A stretch of 64,000 nt of DNA from Adiantum capillus-veneris (lineage: Eukaryota > Streptophyta > Polypodiopsida > Polypodiales > Pteridaceae): contig CM043963.1 in NCBI GenBank assembly GCA_014529385.2, positions 75,958,412-76,022,411 on the forward strand, given 5' to 3'. Position 1 is the stretch's first letter. The number at the start of each line of letters is the position of its first letter. Of the stretch, positions 9,969-21,377 are shown one piece after another. The notes under the pieces are model-generated. The model had not been told where the DNA came from and made no database searches. It was given only the letters and a program-made list of their open reading frames with translations. A program made the position numbers and the translations under genes.

Positions 9969-11430
9969 GGTAGCTCTAAGAGGATCATGGTGGGTGTTGT
10001 TTTGGGGACAAGCGCGGTACGCATGCCCTTGTTCGCCGCACTTGAAACACCGGTTATCTTTGCGATAACGCTCAAGCTCTTCAGGAGAGAGTTTATTTTT
10101 GCCTTTGTAAACTCCCTTCTCTTTAGCTTTGTTAGAATTGGTCTTAGGAGACTTTTGGACATTTTCCTTGGCCTTAGGCTCATTGGAACCCTTGTTTTTT
10201 GGGGGACTTAGAATTCCTCTTAGCCCCTGTTTGGAAATTGATTCGAGAGGCCACCATAGTATGCTGTATTACTGCTGATATGGTGCATGGCCTCTGGGAG
10301 TTGACATACTTTGCCATTTCTTTGGTTAAGCCCACACAAAATTGTTGCTTTTTATCTCCAAAATCCATCTTTTTGAAGGCAACGGCTTTGAGTTGTAAGT
10401 CCTAAAACATGTCTACATATTTGTGAATGGATTCATAGGGAGAGAGCTTTAAGCTTCACCATTTGGTGAGTACTTTGTCTTTGGCATCGGTGGCCAAAAA
10501 CTGCTTCATAATTGAAGCTCTTAAAGCTTTCCATGTTCGTGGAGCTTCACCGTTAGCTCGTAGGCTAGACCACCATTGTTTGGCAGACTTTTGAAAGTGC
10601 ATAGCTACATGTGTTGCTTAGAGGACTCAGTGAAGCCCTCATCTCCGAACACCACATCAAATTGTTCGATAAAGGCCAAGACTTTGTCTTCCATGCGGAA
10701 TAGGATTTCCATGCGGAATAGGATTTCTTATGGCCTCTTCTTTTTGATGGTTCAAAGGTTGCACCATCACTTTCTTTAGAAGATGAAGAGTTTGAGGAAG
10801 ATGGAGAAGAGGGTGACCTCTTTCTCACCTTTTTCTTGCCTTGATCTTCGTTGTCGTCACCATCACTTTCATAAGAGGAAGAGGATGAAGAAGATGGAGA
10901 AGAGGGTGTCCTCTTTCTCGCCTTTTTCTTCTCTTGCTTTTTGTCATCCCTCTTTGAATTATGGTGCAGAGAAGTGTGTGATGGTCTTCTCCATTTTGGA
11001 GGTGACGGAGAGCGTTTAGCCCGCCGTCTTGGTGAAGCCATCTCCGCCGAGGTGGTGAGAGACTCACTTCTTTCTCATTCTTTTGGTGGAGGCTGTTGAA
11101 TTCTCCTTTGGGAAGGAGATGCATCATCAAGAATTAAATTCTTGAGCCCTTTGTATCGATCCTCTTCTTCTTCCCGAATCGGAGAGAGACCTCTTTTGGA
11201 AGTCTCACAAGGAGGCTTCCTAGGTGTTCTCTCGTCATGGTGGGGAGCTTGGAGAATCCCATGAGCACGGAGCTGCGGTTGCACTTCACTTGGAGAGATG
11301 GATTGCCCATGGCTTGTTGAAGCCTAGAAACAAGATAGTTAACAAGCATCGAGGCATCATTAGTAGCCTGCTCATTAGAAAAATCAAAGTTATCAACATT
11401 AATTTCACTCTCTTTCCTATTGTCAGCCAT
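9969..11430 (-). pseudogene. gag: gag of inverted chromovirus copy A2
   Basis: Starts at ATG 11428-11430 (MADNRKESEINVDNF). A one-base loss near LQVKC shifts the frame, which continues as LRAHGILQAPHHDERTPRK. The basic Ser/Pro-rich block is well preserved on 10740-11041 (AKRSPSPPKWRRPSH, KARKRTPSSP, two poly-Ser runs separated by ESDGDDNED). A short local duplication repeats KSYSAWK (about 10690-10725). The CCHC knuckle is intact here (CFKCGEQGHAYRACPQ, near 10020-10065), unlike in A1. Confidence 0.82.
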
Positions 11431-11832
11431 TCTAACAACTTTTTGGTGTAAAATTTTTACGTGTACTTTGGCACTTCAAGCCCTAGTTGCTACTCCTCTT
11501 TACCCCTTTAGAAAGCACTCAAGCTACTGTACCCATGTCTCGAATACCATCAATTGCAAGGAGTAGAAGAGAGGGTCGTTCAACACCAAAACAACACCGA
11601 CTCCTATCAAGCTTCTAATAATTCAATAGTGGTTAAGCCGTAGGCCAGCCCCGTAGGACTCCACTATTAAGACCATAGCTCTCGACGGTGATGCCCCGTA
11701 AACTGCACGAAGGCAGGCGCACTGCAAGGCTAAAAAATCCCTATTCTACTTACTCACATGCAATTAATAATACCAACCATTTATAGCTAGCTTGAGGACC
11801 TCCTTTCTTGAGCAAGAAAAGAGAAAACTTGT
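11431..11832 (-). promoter_or_regulatory. Leader of chromovirus copy A2
   Basis: Counterpart of 1295-1678 on the minus strand. It keeps the leader stem (11625-11632 with 11661-11668) exactly as in A1. No coding signal seen. Confidence 0.6.
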
Positions 11833-11844
11833 GCTCTAATACCA
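11833..11844 (-). other. Primer binding site of copy A2
   Basis: The minus strand reads TGGTATTAGAGC, one mismatch from the initiator-Met PBS, adjoining the LTR end at 11846. Confidence 0.85.
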
Positions 11845-11845
11845 A

Positions 11846-12548
11846 TGTAACATTTAATGGCCTAGTAACTTGTGTGTAGCGGAAAATAGCATGAACATAG
11901 TGAGCATTTCATTAGAATAGCTTCCTAATGAGAATAACAAGAGTGCTTGGGTGGAGAGAGGAACAAAAAGCATAACACCTAGTTAGATAGCATGAAGAAT
12001 ACTTCAAAAGAGAGAGAAATTAAGTTATTGACAACAATTAAGGACCGGATTTACATGTAGCCGGTCCTCCCTCCAAAAGGCTTTGTATTATGGTTTCTCC
12101 CATCAAGAGGGACATTGTACAATACAATTCTTTGTGTTCCTTCAAGAGTAGCTAGTGCAATGAAGATGGAAACTTCATGCACTAAGAAAAACACTTATCA
12201 AACACAACATCAATTCCCTCACGGTCTCAAACCCAAGACCTCACACACCTTCAAAGATGGTGAGAGCTAGCGGGCATGAGAGTAGATTGAGAGGAAGGAG
12301 TATTCTTACGAGAAAGATGTACATCTCCTCACATAATCACTCATATTAGCATAGCTTAGCTTAATAATTAGCAAGGTAGCGGAGATGAGCATGCATTGAA
12401 GCTTGGCTCTTGGTTGGATTTGCATCACAAAGCGAAGAGTTGTTGGTGTAGGCCTCCCTTCTCACAAGCTTGGAGTAGGAAATAAGCTTTCCATTAAAGC
12501 TTGAGAAGGAGAGAGAGAGTCTTCTTGCTCCCACTCGGATCCACACAT
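11846..12548 (-). mobile_element. Truncated 5' LTR of copy A2
   Basis: The minus strand reads the last ~700 bp of a family A LTR (ends TTAAATGTTACA at 11846). Similarity to the intact LTR fades around 12530-12548 (CACTCGGATC is extra there); then a second LTR begins at 12555. The missing LTR part does not reappear beyond the second LTR, so this one was truncated before or during that event. Confidence 0.85.
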
Positions 12549-12554
12549 CCCTTA

Positions 12555-13752
12555 TGTAACATTTAATGGCCTAGTAACTTGTGTGTAGCGGAAAATAGCA
12601 TGAACATAGTGAGCATTTCATTAGAATAGATTCCTAATGAGAATAACAAGAGTGCTTGGGTGGACATAGCAACAAAAAGCATAACACCTAGTTAGATAGC
12701 ATGAACAATACTTCAAAAGAGAGAGAAATTAAGCTATTGACAACAGTTGAGGATCGGATTTACATGGAGCCGGTCCCCCCTCCTAAAGGCTTTGTATTAT
12801 GGTTTCTCCCATCAAGAGAGACATTGTACAATACAATTCTTTGTGTTCCTTCAAGACTAGCTAGTGCAATGAAGATGGAAACTTCATGCACTAAGCAAAA
12901 CACTTATCAAAAACACAACCTTAATTCCCTCACGGTCTCAGACCCAAGACACACACCTTCGAAGATGGTGAGAGCTAGCGGGGTATGAGAGTAGATTGAG
13001 AGGAAGAAGGAGTATTCTTATGAGTAAGATGTACATCTCCTCACATAATCACTCATATTAGCATAGCTTAGCTAAGTAATTAGCATGGTAGAGGAGATGA
13101 GCATGTATTGAATCTTGGCTCTTGGTTGGATTTGCATCACAAAGCCAAGAGTTGTTGGTGTAGGCCTCCCTTCTCACAAGCATGGAGTAGGAGATAAGCT
13201 TTCCATTAAAGCTTGAGAAGGAGAGAGAGAGTATTCTTGCTCCACACATTGATTGTGTGAGTGTGTGTGTGTGAATAATGCCTTGCAAAAATCAGCCCCC
13301 CCTCTCTCTTGGTCGACCCCCCTTGCTAATTACTCATGCTAGCATCCTATTGGACCTCCCCAGGCTTAGCCAATGACAATTAAGCAACATAAGTGATAGC
13401 CTTCTGACATGTGTCCTCCTGTCCCCTTTTGTGAGAGATTTAGGTAATTTAATAATTCAAGTAAACTCTCATTGGACCCTTTTGCCTCCTGGCCAATAGG
13501 AATCAGGCAAGCCATTGGGTTGTTGAATGCTCATTGGTCCCCTTGGGAGACTGTCAGATAGTCTTATGGAGAGCTTAATTTCCATTGGTTCTTTTAATAA
13601 GTGTTTTTAAATTAATTAAACTAGATTTACTCTAGCCTAATTCTCATTGGTCCACCTCCAAGGCCATCCAATAGGATTTGAGTACACCTTGTGGGCATCT
13701 GGGCTAGGGAGCTGACATGTGTCCCTCTTTCCCCTTGTGTACAAAGGGAGCT

Positions 13753-13786
<34 letters not shown>

Positions 13787-14164
13787 TTTCTCTCTCATTC
13801 CCTACTTCTTGGGCTCGCCCCCTCCTATGTACGGATTGACAAAGAGTTTTGGGACACACAGAAAGCATCCAAGTTTTACCTAAAGTTGACCTTTGGACAC
13901 AACCTTTGAATTTTGGAACCCTAGCATTTTGGAAGTCCCAATGGGCTGAACCTTAGGGTCTTTTAAGCCCATTGTTGCACATAGCTCTTTTACAGATGGC
14001 CCCCCCTTTGGATCTCTATTTTCCCTCCTTTGGATCCCTACTATGGCCGGTCTGCTAACTTAACCAATATTCTAGCTTTTTCTCCCCTGCCACTTCCCCA
14101 TATTAAATGATTAGTTTAACATGAGAAAATGATTTAGGAGAATTAGATATTGGTTATTATGAAA
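12555..14164 (-). mobile_element. Solo family A LTR (about 1610 bp)
   Basis: Complete LTR in minus orientation: TGTAACATTTAATGG at 12555, and the start motif (reverse complement of TGTCATGATAATC, with one change) at ~14164. No internal region is attached. Flanks are CCTTA (12550-12554) and CCTTG (14165-14169), a 5-bp target duplication with one mismatch. It interrupts the unidentified minus-strand ORF at 14165. Confidence 0.85.
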
Positions 14165-15321
14165 CCTTGATCAAAGTCAAATGCCTTATCCTATTTTCCC
14201 AAAAGTCCCTAGTTACTATATAGCATAAAGTATAGTGCCTGGAACCTAATACAAGATATACAAATACACCATACATCACTATGACAAACTTAATGCTAGG
14301 ATCTTCATATGAAGGAAAGTGTAGTGCCTGGTACTTAAACCAAGGTACACAAGATACATCATAGAGAGAAACTAAACATGGCCCAAACATTCCCCAAGGG
14401 ATTACATCAATGTGCCAATTCATGAAGCTTTTGAGTACAAAGGTTAATGAGATATATGTGAGCCAAAATGGATCATTGTGCCAAGGTTGAGAGAGCATCA
14501 TAAAGAGATACAACCATCTCAAATCATACAAAATATACTTGTAGAACCACAAAGAAACAAACATATTGCTACTCCATGAGAAACGAGTAGACATCATCTT
14601 CCAGGAGCATTCTTCAACCTTGTTAGCAAAAGAATAACTAACAAACATGGTCTTTATCTCCATGTTGCATACATCTCCATCTTTTATGAGCTTCAACCTC
14701 AATAAAATCATTAGCTTTGAGATAACATGCTTCAATGAGAGTAAAATCATTTACATTGTCAATCAGGATCAACATTACTTGACCATCAAACATCATAGCA
14801 TGGATAAGAAAACAGGCCCTATCATGCTTCAAAAAATTCATTGTGTGGATAGATACACTTATCCCATCACACAATATATCATCCAGTAAAACACCATAAG
14901 AAATTAGAATGTAAGCTAACTCCTCATGAGCTTCATCGCAAAGAACCTGATTTTCTTAAACCAAATATTCCTCATCTAAGCAAAAAATATTTATTTCTTT
15001 ATACACATCAACATTAGTTCCATCCATATCATCACAACATTGAAGAAACTCTCCAATAACATCATCATCATTATCCATATCATAAGACATAAGTGAAAGC
15101 ACACCAAATTCAAACACACCGTTCTCATGAGTATTGTGAGTATGACTCTCGGCCAATGGATGAATAGTGGTACATGTGAGTATGAGATTATGTGGGGCAC
15201 CCTTTTGGATCTCTTGGCTCTTTAGGTCCTCTCTCCATATCCCAATCTCCATCCTCTCTTCTATCTCATCTCCTAGGGTAGAGATATTGATAGCCGTTTT
15301 TCGGCTCTCCGTAATTGCCAT
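14165..15321 (-). pseudogene. Unidentified ORF chain, probably retroelement-derived
   Basis: I do not recognise this product. A minus-strand ORF starts MAITESRKTAINISTLGDE at 15321, is rich in Asp/Glu (DMDNDDDVIGEFLQCCDDMDG), stops at 14956 and stays largely open to ~14640. A third frame (14157-14750) is rich in aromatic residues and ends in the solo LTR. The acidic composition recalls the second ORF of the non-autonomous element at 18900-19652, so it may be the accessory ORF of a related element. That link is inference from composition only; no catalytic motif is visible. Confidence 0.3.
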
Positions 15322-16899
15322 AGTGAGTTAACTCCCCCTACCAAAATCATCTAAACACTGTGGTTACCCTCACCCTTTCACTGTATATAGGTGTGTGTGA
15401 GTTAGGGGACTTTTCCCATATCTTCTTAAAAAACCCTCAATTAGCTGGTCATTGGGCTAGTTGAGCCAAAAAAAATAAAAAAATAAAAAAAATAAAAGTA
15501 TATTATGGCCCATTTGTATGTTGAGTTTGACGCTTTGTAACCTTCGAGCCGTTTTCTTCTTTTCGAGGGCTTTGCTTGATGGATTTCACCAAACCAATCA
15601 CATACATTGTATATGAACCTCATTAGCAAGTCATCTGTGGAGTCAGGTTGGAATTCTGGCATTTTTCAAAAAACCCTAACTTCTCTATTGGGGACCCCTT
15701 TGACCCTAGCCAAATGGTCATCTGATGGTATGGAAAGGTTCTATTATGTTAGGGCATGCTATGGTTCAAATCCCATCCGATTTGGTCAAGCTGGTAGGCT
15801 GCTATGGTCAGTTTTATGTCGTAGGTCTTCGTGCACTGCTCGATTTCTAGGGTTTTTTCTAGGGCTTTAGACTAGCTATCGGCCGTACAAAATGGATCAT
15901 TGATGAGTAAAGAACTTACCCCTCATGTCTTGTGTGAGACAACGCTGAAAAAGGTCTCAGCTGTGGGCTCCAGAAATGTCGCGCGAAAGAGGCTGAAATG
16001 CTCTCTCTGCAAAGGCTCCAAGTGGAAATGAGGTGGTTTTTGCCTACCCTGGATATCTATACCTGGACTTCCCGAACCAATTTTTCCCAGATTCCCCCGT
16101 TAGTCCTATTAGGCCGTGAAATCTATGTTAGGCTCAAAAATTTCCAAAATCGGATTCCTGTAGCTCATTCTGCAAGGATTTTGCAGAAATAGGCCTGGCC
16201 GCCTAATTTAAGCTTCTTGCTTCCATCTTCTAATTTCGTTGAAAGTTTTTGTGCTTGTCCGCCTTGTCTTTCTGATCACCATTGTGTCTTTCATTTTTCC
16301 ACCTGAGCTTACCTGCTATTTATTATTAATTTTTGATCTTTTTATTTGAAAAAATCAAAGAAAATAGCAAAATGCTATAAAAAAGTAAAGTGAACATCCA
16401 ATAATTAATAAAATCCCTTGAAAAACATAGCTTTATTGTTTTTTGTTGGATTTATCCATTTTTAAGCCTCTTTATCAACAAAAATGATAAAAAATATCCA
16501 AAAAAATGACTATTTTTAATGATTTTCTGATAATATGTACACTATTTACACTCATCGGGAAGATATTATCAGTGAATTTTTCCTTGTTGATGAATTATAA
16601 GGGCATTACTAGGTAATTTTCCAAACAATCACCCGTTAACATGGAACTTTTTCCTCCCTCTTCAAACATTGCCCTTAATTACTTAGTATTTAGTGCCCTT
16701 CCACCCCTCCTAGATGGCGTTCTTTGGGATGACTGCATGCATGGGTTGAAAAATTGTGTCTATGCATAGCCATGATTGGCTCTACCATGATAATATCAAG
16801 ATCAATGCAATTCAACTCAATATGCTATGCAAGAGCTAGGTCTTGAGTAAATAACTCAAGGGTTTCCGATGTCGAGGTTTGCTGCTGCTGATGTCTTCC
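15322..16899. other. Unassigned sequence
   Basis: No coding region, LTR pair or RNA gene recognised. It contains poly-A/T tracts (15464-15496, 16360-16510) and a 10-bp inverted repeat CTGATAATAT (16527-16536) / ATATTATCAG (16563-16572). An 87-residue plus ORF at 15607-15870 has no recognisable motif and is probably chance. Confidence 0.5.
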
Positions 16900-17211
16900 A
16901 AAGAGAAAATCTTGTAGCTTTTGTGCTCTCTATTTGATAGTCCATCAGGGTGTTTTAGCACGCTGATTGCTTAAGCTGTTGGTAGCACGTTAAAAGGTTG
17001 TCGAGCTTTTTCTCTCCATTGGTAGCTCGGTCGGCTTAGTGCATGGTGTTTTAGATCCTGTTGAGACTTAACTCTCCACTGTTTGATTGGTTTTGCGGTG
17101 TGTTGAGAAGATAAGTGCTCTTTTTTTCTCCAAACCTTTTTCATGTTAGATTCCTTGTTCATAGATGCTCGATTTTGTGCTCGAATCCTTGGAACCGTTG
17201 TTGGGAGTATT
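16900..17211 (-). pseudogene. Basic ORF remnant, possible continuation of protease/pol fragment
   Basis: The minus strand is open and strongly basic (KKVWRKKEHLSSQHTAKPIK and onward), ending near 16971. By position it would be the downstream part of the protease-containing remnant at 20616-21180, split by the element at 17212-20615. This is inference: reading direction and composition fit, but no conserved domain is visible. Confidence 0.3.
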
Positions 17212-18062
17212 TGTGACACCCCGTTTTTTGTAAATTTGTACATAGGAGCATGACGCCCGATATCAAAAGTGTGTGTGGGATATCTTTTTGTGGGTCTTTT
17301 ATCTTGCTTTAGCAAGCACATGTACATGCACTGCAAGTCGCTAGTCTAGTGATGGCAGGCTGTCGGGCTACTGTAAGTGCCCGTGAGTGAGTTTTTTTAA
17401 GTGAGCCTTGTATATAACTTAAACTCATGTAAAAACTTAAAAAAGTTTAGACAAACATAAAAAATTTGCAGGTTTTGGGTCGTTGTGGCTTCTTGATTCT
17501 TTTGGATGCAGTTTTTTGCCCCGACTAGCCTTCTCTACGTGTAGCCGTGCTGGGACAGCTTTCTGTTCACGTCAATTTTTCTCATGGCGGCATATGGAAT
17601 CAATTTTGGTCATCTTCAGCTTTCTCGCTAATCATTTTTCAAGCTTTAAAGTGCCCCAATTGGAGTTGTGCTCTTCAGGTTACGACTAGTTCTCTGCAGG
17701 GTTATGGCTATGGCAGCCCAGTAGCAAATTGCATGTGGACAGATTGGGATGGCATGTATCTATGAATTGTGGAATTGATGTTGAAGTTGTGGGTTTGTGA
17801 TGTTTGATTGTGAAAGGAGAGGCTCTTGTCTTCATATGCATTGGTCGGCGTGTGCTGTAAATCCGTGCTTTGACAGGGTTTTGCTCCTATGTGACATAGT
17901 CTCTTGGGTGGGCGACAGCCAGTAAATTCCCAAGGGTCTACTCCTATTGGACTTGTGGTGTTTCAAAAGGATTTGGCAAAGCCTTTTGTGTCTTGTAGTT
18001 CTCTTTCAACGCTCTTGGGTGACATCGCTATAGAGGTGTTTCAGTGTGCTTGTTTCCCAACA
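17212..18062 (+). mobile_element. 5' LTR of non-autonomous element N
   Basis: Direct repeat of 19784-20615. It begins TGTGACACCCCGTTTTTTG and ends TTGTTTCCCAACA. Shared blocks include the stretch from CATGTACATGCACTGCAAG to GCTAGTCTAGTGA. A TATA-like GTATATAACTT lies near 17410. About 851 bp. No clear 5-bp target duplication: flanks are GTATT on the left and CCGTC on the right. Confidence 0.88.
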
Positions 18063-18068
18063 ATGTTT

Positions 18069-18086
18069 TGGTGCCCCCACGGAGGA
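18069..18086 (+). other. Possible primer binding site of element N
   Basis: TGGTGCCCCCACGGAGGA starts seven bases after the LTR end. It begins with the TGG expected for priming at a tRNA CCA end, but I cannot name the tRNA. Confidence 0.35.
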
Positions 18087-18137
18087 TCTTCTTCAAGTGA
18101 CCTTCAATTGACAGCTTTGATGGCTATGGTGACATAG

Positions 18138-18899
18138 TTTCCAAGGTTCTATGGTCATGTAGGTGAGGATGCTGATGCATTCATTGAAAAGATGGAGTTT
18201 TCTTGTTTGATGGAAAATAAGGAAGATCCAATGATTATGCTCAAGATTTTGTTCTTTTGCTTGAAAGAAGATGCAAGGATATGGCATGATGAGTATGAGT
18301 CTTGGTGGAAATCATCTCAACCTCCATTGGTGATGACTTATGATGCATTAAAGAAGGCTTTTCTTGAGAAGTTCAAGAAGGTAGAGGACTCAACGTATGT
18401 ATGGCACTCCATTGAAGGACTTGTGCAATGTGATGGGCAAAGTGTAGATGCCTTTGTCAAGGAATTCAATGCTTTGTGGAAGAGATGGTGTGTTGCTTTG
18501 GGCAGTGATGTTCCTCCTCTTATGCTTAAGAAGTGTATGTTTATGCAAAGTTTGAGAGCTGATTTGAAGTTAAAGGTTGAGCTTAAAAGGCCACTTACAT
18601 TTGATGATGCAGTACGGATTGCAAGGCATAAGGAATGGAAATTAGAGAGAATGCAAGAGCTTGGATTGCAGGGTGATGTGGAGCCAAAGGTTTCTCTATG
18701 CATTGATGTAGGTAAAAAGAGTGCCTCTAGTGAAGTATTATATCATGATGGTTCTCTTGAGAAAAATAATCAAGCATGTACTAAGGAGAAAGAGGCTAAG
18801 AAGAATGCTCTCATTATGCCGTCCTTGTTGTTTATGCCACTTAATGGTGCTCTACATGCCAAAGGTGATGTTTTTACCAATGTGAAAGTTAATGAGTAG
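18138..18899 (+). CDS. gag: Gag of element N
   Basis: Readable from 18138, just after a TAG at 18135; the first ATG in frame is 18192. Matches the gypsy retrotrans_gag pattern: FPRFYGHVGEDADAFIEKME, a core with ARIWHDEYE, TYDALKKAFLEKFKK, SVDAFVKEFNALWKRW, and a C-terminal FDDAVRIARHKEWKLERMQE. The frame stays open to TAG at 18897-18899 and continues in the same frame beyond it. No CCHC knuckle or protease follows. It is the best-preserved coding region in the window. An element with gag but no pol would depend on enzymes supplied by another element. Confidence 0.7.
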   Translation, partial: FPRFYGHVGEDADAFIEKMEFSCLMENKEDPMIMLKILFFCLKEDARIWHDEYESWWKSSQPPLVMTYDALKKAFLEKFKKVEDSTYVWHSIEGLVQCDGQSVDAFVKEFNALWKRWCVALGSDVPPLMLKKCMFMQSLRADLKLKVELKRPLTFDDAVRIARHKEWKLERMQELGLQGDVEPKVSLCIDVGKKSASSEVLYHDGSLEKNNQACTKEKEAKKNALIMPSLLFMPLNGALHAKGDVFTNVKVNE

Positions 18900-19652
18900 G
18901 AAAAGGATGTAATTAGTGAAGTCTTAAAGAATGATTATTATGAGAATAAAGTTGCAGATACCGTTGTTGATGTGTCCCATGTGAAAGATGAGCATTTGAG
19001 TGATGTTAAAGTGGATGTTGAGTGTCCCTCTCCTTTATGTGAAGTGGTTGAGGATGATTTGCAAGTTAATGACAATACTTTTATGCAAGTGAATTATGTT
19101 AATGAAGAGATCTCTCAAATGCATGCTATTGTTGAGTATTTTCCAATAAATGATGATGCTATTGAGCATGTTGTGGACCTTGCTAATGAGGAGATTTTCC
19201 ATGAGGACTCTTATGCTTGCATCTATGATGATGTATGTATCCATGCCTTGATCAAGAAGGAGAATTTGGAGGTTTTTGAGCATGTGGAAAGCCATAAAAA
19301 TGTAATTTGGATGCTCAATGATGAGATGGTTGATGCTTCCTGGCTTGATCCTTATGCTGAGAATAGGAAGCTATGTGTAGAAGATGTCTTACCTACCAAG
19401 CATGATACGATTAAATTGGATAGAATCTTCATGAAGTGTGGGGATAATGAGATGAATATCCAGGAGGATATGAAAATGGTTGAGTTAAAAGTTGAAGACT
19501 TTTTGGATGAGATGTTAAAGGCTTCCTTGCATGCTATAATGATGAAAGGCTTTCTGTGTGTGGTATGTGTTGAGAGTACTTTATGCCTAAACAGGATTTG
19601 GATTCTACATATGGTTTATGCTTTGATATTGGGAGTGAGAGAATTGATATGA
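18900..19652 (+). CDS. Acidic ORF2 of element N, in frame with gag after a UAG
   Basis: About 250 codons in the same frame as gag, separated only by the TAG at 18897-18899. Open through EKDVISEVLKNDYYENKV and, from 18972, MSHVKDEHLSDVKVDVE to a stop at 19652. Very rich in Asp, Glu, Val and His; no zinc finger, no protease DTG and no polymerase motif. I do not recognise the product. It could be expressed by UAG readthrough, by separate initiation at 18972, or not at all. Followed by ~130 bp of noncoding sequence and the 3' LTR. Confidence 0.45.
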   Translation, partial: EKDVISEVLKNDYYENKVADTVVDVSHVKDEHLSDVKVDVECPSPLCEVVEDDLQVNDNTFMQVNYVNEEISQMHAIVEYFPINDDAIEHVVDLANEEIFHEDSYACIYDDVCIHALIKKENLEVFEHVESHKNVIWMLNDEMVDASWLDPYAENRKLCVEDVLPTKHDTIKLDRIFMKCGDNEMNIQEDMKMVELKVEDFLDEMLKASLHAIMMKGFLCVVCVESTLCLNRIWILHMVYALILGVRELI

Positions 19653-19783
19653 CTGGTGTTTCTTCATGCATTTTGTGCTTATGTTGTATGGCCTTTTGAT
19701 CCAGGTGGACAATATGCTTATGCTTCTGCTGAGCATGAATGCTCTAGCACACTGGGGGTTGGCAAACTATGTTGCGCGCATTT

Positions 19784-20615
19784 TGAGAATCCCGTTTTTT
19801 GTAAATTTGTACATACGGACATGACGCCCGATGTCAAAATTTTGTGTGGGCTTTATTTTTGTGGGGTTTTTAACTTGCTTTAGCAAGAACATGTACATGC
19901 ACTGCAAGTCGCTAGTCTAGTGACAGCTGTCGAGCTACTGTAAGTGCCCATGAGTGAGTTTTTTGAAGTGAGCCTTGTATATAACTTAAACTCATGTAAA
20001 AAACTTAAAAAAGTTCAGCCAAAGATCATAAATTTGCAGGTTTTAGCTCGTTGTGTCTCCTTGGTGCTTTTGGATGTAGTTTTTTGCCCGGACTAGCCTT
20101 CTCTACGTGTAGTCGTGCTGGGACAACTTTCTGTTCGCGTCAATTTTGCTCATCTTCAGCTTTCTTGCCAGTCATTTTTCAATCTTTTTTCCAAGCTTTA
20201 AAGTGCCCCAATTAAAGTTGTGCTCTTCAGGTTACGACTAGTTCTCTGCAGGGTTATGGCTATGGCAGCCTAGTGGCAAATTGTGTATAGGTAGATTGGG
20301 AGGGCATGTATGTATGAATTGTGGAATTGATGTTGAAGTTGTGGGTTTGTGATGTTCAATTATGAAAGGGGAGGGACTTTTCTTCATATGCATTGGTCGA
20401 CGTGTGCTGTAAATCCTTGCTTTGACAGGGTTTTTCTCCTATGTGACATAGTCTCTTGGGTGGGCGACGGCTAGTAAATTTCCAAGGGGACTACTCTTGC
20501 TGGACTTGTGGTTTTTCAAAGGGATTTTGCAAAGCTTTTGGTGTCTTGTAGTTCTCTTTCAACACTCTTGGGTGACATCGCTATAGAGGTGTTCCAGTTT
20601 GCTTGTTTCCCAACA
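19784..20615 (+). mobile_element. 3' LTR of element N
   Basis: About 832 bp, aligned with 17212-18062 from TGAGAATCCCGTTTTTTG to GTTTCCCAACA. It lacks a segment present in the 5' LTR (the GGCGGCATATGG region). No convincing polypurine tract is adjacent. Divergence between the two LTRs suggests the insertion is not recent. Confidence 0.88.
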
Positions 20616-21180
20616 CCGTCTTCTGTTTCTTTGGTGAAGTTTTAGGCACCCAAATCTGATTTGGTTTATCCTTAAGTTGTGCTTTTGGTACTCAAATTTT
20701 CCTGACTCTTTGCATGATACTTGTAGCATTTTTTTGTCGAGGAGATGGAGAAGATTTGCTTCATGGATTGGTCTTCTTATTGCATCTTTACCATTCCTCC
20801 TTGCTTGGTGCAATTGAAACAATGAGCTGCCATCCTTTAGGTGATAGCTTTAGCTGATTCGTATCCCAATCTGGTACTGCTTTGTATGTACGCATCCAAG
20901 GAATTCCAAGAATCATCGTCTCATTCATGTGTTCATTTGGCAAGTATACAAACTGATGCGGACATGAACATCCATGTACTACCACGTTCAAGTTGACTAC
21001 TCCTAATGTTGGAGTTGGATTCTTATTGCATCCTTTGATTGTTGTTATCCTACGGTCAATGCCTGACTTGTTGCCTTCCTATATGTGGAATAACTAACTG
21101 CATTCACTCTAGCTCCTGTCTCTACCAAAGCATTGGTGCTATGATTGTAGAGGTGTACTTTGATGCGTAGATCCATTCAA
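20616..21180 (-). pseudogene. Degraded gypsy protease remnant
   Basis: Minus strand reads NALVETGARVNAVSYSTYRK near 21130, a retropepsin active site with Glu replacing the catalytic Asp. After stops it continues as HGCSCPHQFVYLPNE and MILGIPWMRTYKAVPDWD, the second protease motif. The sequence IWVPKTSPKKQKT runs into the LTR of element N at 20615, so N inserted into this older element. Two or more stops lie between the motifs. It belongs to a different family from the Tat-like element next door. Confidence 0.6.
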
Positions 21181-21377
21181 TCTAACCAGTCATTGTCTAT
21201 TGAAATTGCGCCTTTAATACCATATTAGAGAGTTCGAGACTTTAGAGACAATTTGAGAATCACCAATGTCTAGAAGATTTAGCCATATGGACAAATCTCA
21301 ACTTGTTTTTTAAGGCCAAATCCTTTCACAATGTAGTACTTGAAAAGATTTTCCCAACCATGCTTTCAAAACTTTGG

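Noticed and set aside
17207-20620. Target-site duplication of element N
   Set aside because: The 5-bp flanks (GTATT and CCGTC) do not match; shifting the boundaries did not give a convincing duplication.
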